From an uncultured Corynebacterium sp. (GTDB lineage: Bacteria; Actinomycetota; Actinomycetes; Mycobacteriales; Mycobacteriaceae), in contig NZ_CALLDG010000057.1 in NCBI RefSeq assembly GCF_937999985.1, positions 1-10,040 on the forward strand: a stretch of 10,040 nt of DNA, given 5' to 3'. Numbering within the stretch: position 1 is the first letter of the stretch; each line of letters starts with the position of its first letter. The notes under the pieces are model-generated. The model had not been told where the DNA came from. It did not search any database and saw nothing but the letters and a program-made list of their open reading frames with translations. Positions 1 through 4,745 of this stretch are shown one piece after another. A program made the translations under genes and the position numbers.

Positions 1-201
1 AGTGCGGCTCACCGTCTGCGGGAGCACGCCTCGGCGGTGCACACCCCCGGCGGACTGATGGAAAAGCTGCAGCGTATTCCGGATGAGTGCGACGAAGACG
101 AGTCCCCGCATCGCTTCTCCGTCGATGGCTGCCGCCGCCCCGAAACTCTCCTCGACCGCGTAGATCTGCTGCTGCGGAAGCTCCCCTTCCTCGGCAAGTA
201 A
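1..201 (+). CDS. cseE: Probable anti-sigma-E factor, C-terminal part (5' end outside window)
   Basis: The frame is open from base 1 and ends at TAA 199-201, giving 66 visible residues. The visible part includes HTPGGLMEKLQRIPDEC, an acidic stretch, and a basic tail ending RKLPFLGK. Zinc-binding anti-sigma factors of the RseA/CseE family have a similar tail of the form 'TP..L...L..IP' after the HxxxCxxC helix. That zinc motif would lie upstream of the window and cannot be checked. The call also rests on synteny: in Corynebacterium the order sigE-cseE-tatB is typical, and tatB starts 36 bp downstream here. The product would hold the ECF sigma factor SigE inactive until envelope stress releases it. 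No membrane segment is visible. The family assignment is inferred from a short fragment plus its neighbour, so confidence is moderate. Confidence 0.6.
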   Translation, partial: SAAHRLREHASAVHTPGGLMEKLQRIPDECDEDESPHRFSVDGCRRPETLLDRVDLLLRKLPFLGK

Positions 202-202
202 A

Positions 203-238
203 GTGAAAGTCTCTACGGAGTAAGTTAGGTTAGACAGG
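203..238 (+). promoter_or_regulatory. Leaderless promoter of tatB
   Basis: A -10 hexamer TAGGTT (226-231, fitting the actinobacterial TANNNT) is preceded, after exactly 17 bp, by GTGAAA (203-208), which matches four of six bases of TTGACA. Six bases (232-237) separate the -10 box from the GTG start at 238. The -10 therefore sits at -12 to -7 if the start codon is +1. No Shine-Dalgarno lies at a usable distance; the nearest purine run, GGAG at 217-220, is 17 bases upstream. Leaderless mRNAs are common in corynebacteria, and spacing and start context agree here. A second TANNNT, TAAGTT at 221-226, is less well placed. Confidence 0.6.
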
Positions 239-825
239 TGTTTTCCAATGTAGGTTGGGGCGAAGTCCTCGTACTCTTGATCGTTGCGTTATTCCTGATC
301 GGCCCGGAACGCCTGCCGGGGCTTATCAAGGAGGTTCGCGCGATGTTGCTGGCGGTGCGTAAGGCCGTATCGCAGGCAAAGGAGCAGATCGACGGGGAGC
401 TAGGGGAGGACTTCCGAGAGTTTTCTAAGCCGCTGCAAGAGCTCAACTCGGTGCGCCAGATGGGCGCGAAGGGCTTCATCACCAAGACGCTTCTGGATGA
501 CGACGATAGCTTCCTAACCTCCTTCAACGAGACGAAGCAGGACGTGAAGGACACCGTCGATACGGTGCGCAAGCCGAACCTGCGCGAGTCCCTCAAAGCC
601 GACAAGAACAAGAGTTCCGCGCAGTCCCAGCCCGCCCCTGCCAGTGGTAGCGCGGACAACGGCGGCATTGCCGTGACTCAGCAGTCCAACGCAGGCGAGT
701 CCCGCTCTAGCCTCGATTCCCCAGTCGCCGAAGCCGCCGAGCAGCTGACGGGTGACGCGGGGAACCCGGACGCAGCTAAAGAAAAGCCCTCCGCACCCGG
801 CTACGGGTGGGAGGACGTGACCTAG
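238..825 (+). CDS. tatB: Sec-independent protein translocase subunit TatB
   Basis: TatB, with TatC, recognises twin-arginine signal peptides of folded proteins and passes them to TatA for export across the cytoplasmic membrane. The 195-residue product has the expected build. A short N-terminal end, MFSNVGWGE, carries the conserved Glu at residue 9. One hydrophobic helix follows at about residues 9-21, then the hinge GPERLPG (22-28). Next comes an amphipathic helix (about 29-60) and a long charged, Ser/Ala/Pro-rich tail likely to be disordered in the cytoplasm. The leading 'MFSNVGWGE' fits TatB rather than TatA. The tail ends GYGWEDVT, similar to the aromatic end I recall for other corynebacterial TatB proteins. 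The GTG at 238 is chosen because it places this conserved N-terminus at residue 1. tatA and tatC are not in the window. The last codons overlap the probable terminator of the convergent mrp. Confidence 0.93.
   Translation: MFSNVGWGEVLVLLIVALFLIGPERLPGLIKEVRAMLLAVRKAVSQAKEQIDGELGEDFREFSKPLQELNSVRQMGAKGFITKTLLDDDDSFLTSFNETKQDVKDTVDTVRKPNLRESLKADKNKSSAQSQPAPASGSADNGGIAVTQQSNAGESRSSLDSPVAEAAEQLTGDAGNPDAAKEKPSAPGYGWEDVT
778..814 (-). terminator. Rho-independent terminator of mrp, inside the 3' end of tatB
   Basis: Bases 788-792 plus 794-799 pair with 804-814 to give an 11-bp stem with one bulged base (793) and a 4-base loop (800-803). Read on the minus strand, the stem is CCTCCCACCCG / CGGGTGCGGAGG. 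It is followed directly by GCTTTTCTTTA (787-777), a proper T-rich tail. On the plus strand no T-run follows, so the signal works for mrp and not for tatB. It lies about 45 bases past the mrp stop and within roughly the last 15 codons of tatB. The mrp 3' UTR would therefore be antisense to the tatB end. Confidence 0.65.
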
Positions 826-856
826 GCTCTTTGCTCGGGTTTTCCTTCTGCTTCGC

Positions 857-1987
857 CTATTTCTTTGTGACGCCGAGGTTCAGCGACTTACCTGCCAGTG
901 AACTACGGCGTACCGCCAGCTGATCGGCGATTCCACCGAAGGCGATTGTGGCCGGCGAGTTCGGCTCGGACAGCACAATTGGGTTGCCCAGGTCGCCGCC
1001 GACGCGCAGGTTCGGATCCAGCGGGATCTGGCCCATCAGCGGCACCTTAGCGCCAGTGATCTGGGACAGGCGGTCGGCGACGAACTGACCGCCACCGGAG
1101 CCGAATACCTCCATGCGGGAGCCATCCGGCATGTCCATCCAGCTCATGTTCTCGATCACGCCGCCGATACGCTGGCGGGTCTGCTGGGAAATCGAGCCGG
1201 CACGCTCCGCAACCTCTGCTGCGGCGGCCTGCGGGGTGGTGACGATAAGCAGCTCGGCATTCGGCACCAGCTGCGCCACCGAGATCGCCACGTCGCCGGT
1301 GCCCGGGGGCAGGTCCAGCAGCAGGATGTCCAGGTCGCCCCAGAAAACATCTGCCAGGAACTGCTGGATCGCGCGGTGCAGCATCGGGCCACGCCACACG
1401 ACGGGGGAGTTATCGCCGATGAAGTGGCCGATGGAGATCAGCTTCACGCCGTGCGCCTGCAGCGGCATGATCATCTCGTCCACCTGGTGTGGCTTATCCG
1501 TGGAGCCCATGAGACCAGGGACGGAGTGGCCGTAAATGTCGGCGTCGATCACGCCGACCTTCAGGCCACGCTTCTGCAACGCGACAGCCAGGTTCACGGT
1601 AACGCTGGACTTGCCCACGCCGCCCTTACCGGAGGCGACTGCAAATACTCGAGTGGTGGAATCGGCCTGGGCAAAGGGGATCACCGGGTCGGCCGAGTCT
1701 CCGCGCACCATCTGGCGGATATTACGGCGCTGCTCGTCGCTCATCACGTCGGTGGTGACCGTGACGTTCTCCACGCCTTCGACGGACGCCGCGGCCTCGC
1801 GCGTCTTCTCCGTCAGGTGGTTTTTCATCGGGCAGCCGGCGATCGTCAGGTAGATCTCCACGGCGACATCACGACCGTTGATGTCGATGGACTTTACCAT
1901 GCCGAGATCCGTGATCGTGCGGTTTAGTTCAGGATCCTCTACGCGGGATAGCGCGCTGCGTACAGCGGATTCAGTGACTTGGGACAT
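857..1987 (-). CDS. mrp: Mrp/ApbC-family P-loop ATPase, Fe-S cluster carrier
   Basis: Mrp/ApbC proteins are cytoplasmic P-loop NTPases that bind and hand over iron-sulfur clusters. The 376-residue product has an N-terminal MIP18/DUF59 domain (about 5-85) with the family's cysteine in TIAGCPM (Cys52). A Mrp/NBP35 ATPase domain follows: deviant Walker A GKGGVGKSS (120-128), DADIYGHSVP (148-157), and switch/Walker B LLLDLPPGTGD (222-232). The length is normal for the family. Unlike the enterobacterial protein, it has no CxxC in the C-terminal domain: the segment after IENMS reads WMDMPDGSRMEVFGSGGG, and Cys52 is the only cysteine in the chain. The reading frame is open further upstream, but ATG 1985-1987 is the first methionine that fits the family N-terminus. 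It has no Shine-Dalgarno. The gene lies 64 bp downstream of the DUF1003 gene on the same strand and faces tatB. Confidence 0.92.
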   Translation of the reverse strand: MSQVTESAVRSALSRVEDPELNRTITDLGMVKSIDINGRDVAVEIYLTIAGCPMKNHLTEKTREAAASVEGVENVTVTTDVMSDEQRRNIRQMVRGDSADPVIPFAQADSTTRVFAVASGKGGVGKSSVTVNLAVALQKRGLKVGVIDADIYGHSVPGLMGSTDKPHQVDEMIMPLQAHGVKLISIGHFIGDNSPVVWRGPMLHRAIQQFLADVFWGDLDILLLDLPPGTGDVAISVAQLVPNAELLIVTTPQAAAAEVAERAGSISQQTRQRIGGVIENMSWMDMPDGSRMEVFGSGGGQFVADRLSQITGAKVPLMGQIPLDPNLRVGGDLGNPIVLSEPNSPATIAFGGIADQLAVRRSSLAGKSLNLGVTKK

Positions 1988-1997
1988 GATGGGTTTC

Positions 1998-2026
1998 AGT
2001 CTATCGAACGACCGGCGAGACGCTAA
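1998..2026 (-). promoter_or_regulatory. Possible promoter of mrp, nearly leaderless
   Basis: Read on the minus strand, TAGACT (2003-1998) fits TANNNT and lies 10 bases before the mrp ATG. A start seven bases after the box would leave a leader of only about four bases, which fits the missing Shine-Dalgarno. The -35 candidate at 17 bp spacing is TTAGCG (2026-2021), a weak match with three of six bases. I see no strong terminator in the 64-bp gap after the DUF1003 gene, so read-through from upstream is also likely. Confidence 0.4.
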
Positions 2027-2051
2027 TTTGGCCTCGTCTGCGGGTGCCGGG

Positions 2052-2588
2052 CTAGTCCTCGCGCGCATCCCCGCGGGCTTCTTCATCGCGGCGGGAGTCG
2101 TCGATCTTGTCGTCGATGCGCTGCAGAATGTCGTTGAGCTCCTCCAGCTCGCGGCGCAGGTAATCGCGAGTGACGGTTTCGCCCACCGCAATGCGCACGC
2201 TCGCGACCTCGCGGGCCAGGAACTCCGTATCGGCCTTGGTTTCCGCGGCGCGGCGACGGTCTTCATCCAAGCTGACGCGGTCGCGGTCATCCTGGCGGTT
2301 TTGTGCCAACAGAATCAGCGGCGCGGCGTAAGCCGCTTGGGTGGAGAAGGCGAGGTTCAGCAGGATGAACGGGTAGGGATCCCAATTCCACCACATGCCG
2401 CCCAGGTTCAGGGCGATCCAGGCGACCACGATGACGGTCTGATAGAAGAGGTACTTGCCGGTTCCCAGGAAGCGGGCGATGTTCTCGGCAACGCGGCCTA
2501 CACCATCGCCATCCAGGTTGAACTTCTTTTTCTGGCGCGTGGCATCGGTTGGTGTATCGAGATCCGCGCGGGAAAACTTGCGAGCCAT
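2052..2588 (-). CDS. DUF1003 two-helix membrane protein
   Basis: This is a DUF1003-family membrane protein of 178 residues whose biochemical role is not known. The N-terminus is basic and soluble (1-45). Two hydrophobic segments follow, at about 46-64 (YLFYQTVIVVAWIALNLGG) and 73-96 (PFILLNLAFSTQAAYAAPLILLAQ). Between and after them are the family hallmarks WDPYPFILLNL and QNRQDDRDR. The C-terminal third (about 105-165) is strongly charged with heptad-like leucines (LRRELEELNDILQRIDDKIDD) and probably forms a coiled coil in the cytoplasm. The ATG at 2588 is supported by a strong Shine-Dalgarno (2601-2607). Only seven bases separate it from the stop of the MgtE-like gene, and its Shine-Dalgarno lies inside that gene's last codons. 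The two are therefore an operon and probably translationally coupled. The same pair is neighbouring in mycobacteria as far as I recall, which suggests a shared function. Confidence 0.88.
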   Translation of the reverse strand: MARKFSRADLDTPTDATRQKKKFNLDGDGVGRVAENIARFLGTGKYLFYQTVIVVAWIALNLGGMWWNWDPYPFILLNLAFSTQAAYAAPLILLAQNRQDDRDRVSLDEDRRRAAETKADTEFLAREVASVRIAVGETVTRDYLRRELEELNDILQRIDDKIDDSRRDEEARGDARED

Positions 2589-2595
2589 GGTGTGC

Positions 2596-3912
2596 CTATA
2601 CCTCCTTCACATCTGGCGTTGCTGGCGTGTTCGGCGCTGTAGTCGTGGCCGGAGAATCCACACGCCAGTCTTCCTCACGCCAGTCCTCCGGCAGCATGTG
2701 GTCCAGCAGGTCATCGACGCTCACGGCGCCCAGCAGGTGCTGGTCGTGGTCCAGCACTGGGCCGCACACCAGGTTGTATGTCGCGAAATAACGCGCCGCG
2801 GTCTCCTGACTGTCTTCGGCGAACAGCGCCGGCAGCTCCAGATCCAGGATGCCGCCGATCAGGGAGGACGGGGGCTCCCGCAGCAACTTCTGCAGGTGGA
2901 CACAGCCCAGGTATTTGCCCGTTGGGGTGGCCTGGGGAGGACGCACAACAAAGACCAGGGAGGACAGGGATGTCGGCAGTTCTGGGTTGCGCGCGTGGGC
3001 GAGAGCTTCGGCGACGGTGGCCTGGGGCGTCAAAATGATCGGCTCGGGCGTCATTAGCGCACCCACAGTCTCGGGCGAGAAATCCATGAGACGACGGACG
3101 GGCTCCGACTCCTCGGGATCCATTAGCTCCAGTAGGACGTCCGAGGTGTCCTCCGGCAGCTCGGCCAGAATATCGGCGGCGTCGTCCGGATCCATCTCCT
3201 CTAGGACGTCCGCGGCGCGTTCGATGTTCAGGTGTTCAAGGATCGCCGCCTGGTCGTCGTCCGGCATCTCCGCCAGCACGTCCGCTAGACGTTCATCGTC
3301 CAGCTCGGAGGCGATCTTGTTGCGTCGCGCATCGTCCATCTCCACCAGGGCGTTCGCCACGTCGGCGTTGCGCATCTGCTGGAACGAGGCAATCAGCTCC
3401 GCATCCTGGTTCACCGCGCCCGTGCCCGAGGCGTGGAGACCCTGGATGTGTTCGATAGGGATGACGTCGATTGATGTCTTGCGGCCCAGGCGGCTGCGCT
3501 GAGTCACAGCCAGATTGCGGATTTTCCATTCACGGCGACGACTACGGGTGAGCTCCACGTCCGTGATCTCCACTGCCTTGCCATGCAGTTCCTCGTGTGC
3601 TGGATCGTCCGTGTGCACCTTCGAACCAATGAGGTCCTCGAAGATTGTTAGCTCTGCAGAGCGGGACTTAAAGGGGCGCAGGTTCACGGAACTAGACGTG
3701 GTGGTGATGTCCGTGCCGGTGATCGTTGCGATGCGGAGCATCGGGAGGAAGATCTTGCGTTTGTTCGCAATCTCCACCACCAAGCCCAAGGCAGTCGCAT
3801 TGTCGCCGTGGATGGTTATGACGACATCGCGGACACGGCCGACGGACTCGCCGTCTGGTCCCAGAACAACAAGGCCAGCCAAACGTCCTGCATAAACACG
3901 ACTAGTACTCAT
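2596..3912 (-). CDS. Soluble MgtE-like protein: PRC-barrel, MgtE N-domain, two CBS motifs, no transport domain
   Basis: The 438-residue product resembles the cytoplasmic Mg2+-sensing half of the MgtE channel but has no membrane segment. Residues about 5-75 and 90-158 look like PRC-barrel/β-rich modules (LAGLVVLGPDGESVGRVRDV at the start). Residues about 165-280 are the superhelical MgtE N-domain, with three recognisable 24-residue repeats at 208-231, 232-255 and 256-279 of the type RxADVLxEMxxDDxAxIL. Residues about 285-410 are a CBS pair starting at ALMTPEPIILTPQATVAEAL. The chain then ends in VSVDDLLDHMLPEDWREEDW plus a Pro/Thr-rich tail, exactly where MgtE would enter its plug helix and channel. 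The many Asp/Glu residues fit divalent-cation or nucleotide sensing, but that is inference. The ATG at 3912 lacks a Shine-Dalgarno and is probably leaderless. It is cotranscribed with the DUF1003 gene. It may be annotated elsewhere as a magnesium transporter, which the sequence does not support. Confidence 0.88.
   Translation of the reverse strand: MSTSRVYAGRLAGLVVLGPDGESVGRVRDVVITIHGDNATALGLVVEIANKRKIFLPMLRIATITGTDITTTSSSVNLRPFKSRSAELTIFEDLIGSKVHTDDPAHEELHGKAVEITDVELTRSRRREWKIRNLAVTQRSRLGRKTSIDVIPIEHIQGLHASGTGAVNQDAELIASFQQMRNADVANALVEMDDARRNKIASELDDERLADVLAEMPDDDQAAILEHLNIERAADVLEEMDPDDAADILAELPEDTSDVLLELMDPEESEPVRRLMDFSPETVGALMTPEPIILTPQATVAEALAHARNPELPTSLSSLVFVVRPPQATPTGKYLGCVHLQKLLREPPSSLIGGILDLELPALFAEDSQETAARYFATYNLVCGPVLDHDQHLLGAVSVDDLLDHMLPEDWREEDWRVDSPATTTAPNTPATPDVKEV
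2601..2607 (-). promoter_or_regulatory. Ribosome binding site of the DUF1003 gene
   Basis: AAGGAGG on the minus strand is a full anti-16S match, 12 bases before the ATG at 2588. It lies wholly within the last codons of the MgtE-like gene (stop at 2596-2598). Ribosomes finishing that gene would stop next to it, which supports coupled translation. Confidence 0.75.
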
Positions 3913-3920
3913 GGGTACTT

Positions 3921-3949
3921 AGGTTACTTCATAGCCCCTTCGGGGTAGA
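3921..3949 (-). promoter_or_regulatory. Leaderless promoter of the MgtE-like/DUF1003 operon
   Basis: On the minus strand TAACCT (3926-3921, TANNNT) is followed by eight bases and then the ATG at 3912. A start at or next to the A of ATG is therefore expected, consistent with no Shine-Dalgarno. At 17 bp spacing the -35 would be TCTACC (3949-3944), which is weak. It overlaps the opposing promoter almost completely. Confidence 0.5.
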
Positions 3950-3951
3950 AT
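3923..3951 (+). promoter_or_regulatory. Promoter of the lipoprotein gene
   Basis: TAGAAT (3946-3951) is a good -10 box. At 17 bp spacing the -35 is GTTACT (3923-3928), three of six matches. The predicted start near 3958 leaves a leader of about 50 bases before the ATG at 4008. That leader contains the Shine-Dalgarno AAAGGGG at 3991-3997. Confidence 0.5.
3934..3946. repeat. GC palindrome between the two divergent promoters
   Basis: GCCCC (3934-3938) and GGGGT (3942-3946) flank TTC, giving four G-C pairs plus one G-T pair. It lies between the -10 boxes of the two opposing promoters, in the spacer of both. It could be an operator, or simply a GC-rich spacer. It is upstream of both predicted transcription starts, so it is not an RNA hairpin of either mRNA. 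Confidence 0.4.
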
Positions 3952-4007
3952 GTGGCGAGTTAGAAGGCGTTTGGATAGCGTACGGCGAACAAAGGGGCAC
4001 GAGAGAG

Positions 4008-4613
4008 ATGCGAATGCTGGGCGGGCGAGACGTGGCGTCAATAATAGCGACAGCAACCTGCCTGGCAGCCATCGGCGGCCTGACGGCCTGTGCCGAAGAA
4101 CAGCCCGAGCCCTTCCTGATTGGGGTGCCGGAGAAGCCAGTAGACGACGCACCTATGCCCGAGCGCTACGCCGATGCTTTCGCGCGCTACCTGGTGCGAG
4201 AGCTCAATGAAGAGGATCGCAAGGGGGAGCGAGAGATGGTACCAGCGGATCAGCGGGTACGGCAGCTGCGCACCGGGGAAATCAACGTTACCTTCGGCTG
4301 TACGGGGGAGCTGCTGGACCTGCTAGACCGCAACCGGGCGAAGGAGCTGCGACAGGAACTGAAGAAGGCAGGCAGCGGGGAAGGCGCCGGCGGGGAAGAG
4401 GTGGATGAGAAAGCCCTCGTCTACGACGAACTGCTGAGTTCCCTGCCGCAGGAGGTTGGCACGAGTTTGCCCGGGGATGCCACCCCCTGCTCGGATAGTT
4501 CGCTACCGCAAAACGCAGTGGTGTTGTACGCGAAGCGGGTGGTCGGACGCGATGAAATCCGACAGTTGAACTCCGTCACGCAGGGGACGTCGATGGAGAT
4601 GCACGGGGCCTAG
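4008..4613 (+). CDS. Putative lipoprotein, possibly a reduced solute-binding-protein fold
   Basis: I do not recognise a characterised family. The 201-residue product starts with a short signal peptide: Arg at 2 and 7, a hydrophobic stretch at about 9-25, then the lipobox LTAC, with Cys28 as the predicted lipidated residue. It would be anchored to the outer face of the membrane. The next segment follows a strand-helix-strand-helix-strand order: PFLIGV (35-40), helix ERYADAFARYLVREL, EREMVPAD, helix QRVRQLRTGE, then INVTFGCTGELLDLLD (92-107). That resembles the first lobe of type-2 periplasmic binding proteins, but the protein is much too short for a full two-lobed one. Cys98 and Cys161 could form a disulfide. 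A Gly/Glu-rich linker lies at 121-133. ATG 4008 is preceded by AAAGGGG ten bases upstream; ATG 4014 is a less well spaced alternative. It stands alone between a divergent and a convergent unit, with no permease gene beside it. Confidence 0.75.
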   Translation: MRMLGGRDVASIIATATCLAAIGGLTACAEEQPEPFLIGVPEKPVDDAPMPERYADAFARYLVRELNEEDRKGEREMVPADQRVRQLRTGEINVTFGCTGELLDLLDRNRAKELRQELKKAGSGEGAGGEEVDEKALVYDELLSSLPQEVGTSLPGDATPCSDSSLPQNAVVLYAKRVVGRDEIRQLNSVTQGTSMEMHGA

Positions 4614-4616
4614 AAG

Positions 4617-4635
4617 CAGCCGCTGTCTGCGGCTG
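4617..4635 (+). terminator. Hairpin directly after the lipoprotein gene
   Basis: CAGCCGC (4617-4623) and GCGGCTG (4629-4635) form a perfect 7-bp stem with a 5-base loop, starting three bases after the stop codon. No T-run follows on the plus strand. It may protect the mRNA end or help the larger terminator downstream. Confidence 0.45.
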
Positions 4636-4654
4636 TATGAGGCGCGCAGCGCGA

Positions 4655-4697
4655 AAGAGCCCGCCACGTGAACCTTGGAGGTTCGTGGCGGGCTCTT
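4655..4697. terminator. Strong bidirectional terminator between the lipoprotein gene and odhA
   Basis: Bases 4655-4668 (AAGAGCCCGCCACG) and 4684-4697 (CGTGGCGGGCTCTT) form a perfect 14-bp stem. It continues inwards, after a 2-base bulge (4669-4670), with five more pairs (4671-4675 with 4679-4683) around a 3-base loop. Because the stem starts AAGAG and ends CTCTT, each strand supplies its own partial U-tract, as is usual for shared terminators. It lies 41 bases after the lipoprotein stop and 48 bases after the odhA stop, so it can serve both converging genes. Confidence 0.85.
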
Positions 4698-4715
4698 GCC
4701 TTGCTTGGGTGCTAG

Positions 4716-4735
4716 CGCCGGGCTAACGCCTGGCG
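4716..4735 (-). terminator. Hairpin just downstream of odhA
   Basis: Bases 4716-4723 (CGCCGGGC) pair with 4728-4735 (GCCTGGCG) as an 8-bp stem containing one G-T pair, with loop TAAC. It is the first structure an odhA transcript meets, ten bases after its stop. No T-run follows, so it more likely protects or stabilises the 3' end than terminates alone. Confidence 0.4.
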
Positions 4736-4745
4736 GGGGAGCGCT

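Noticed and set aside
2010..2038. Short inverted repeat AGACG/CGTCT downstream of the DUF1003 gene as a terminator
   Set aside because: Only five base pairs with a loop of about 12 bases and no T-run; it could arise by chance.
1988..2290. N-terminal extension of the mrp reading frame
   Set aside because: The frame is open but crosses the DUF1003 gene and is Arg/Ser/Ala-rich low-quality sequence. The Mrp family N-terminus begins at the ATG at 1987.
2455..3057. 200-residue plus-strand frame opposite the DUF1003 and MgtE-like genes
   Set aside because: It lies antisense to two clear genes and has no motif or start context.
2596..3912. Full-length MgtE magnesium transporter
   Set aside because: The N-domain and CBS pair are present but no hydrophobic helix follows; the protein ends shortly after the second CBS motif.
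3919..4152. 77-residue minus-strand frame opposite the lipoprotein start
   Set aside because: Its Arg/Leu/Pro-rich product overlaps the divergent promoter region and the lipoprotein signal peptide, and it shows no independent coding sign.
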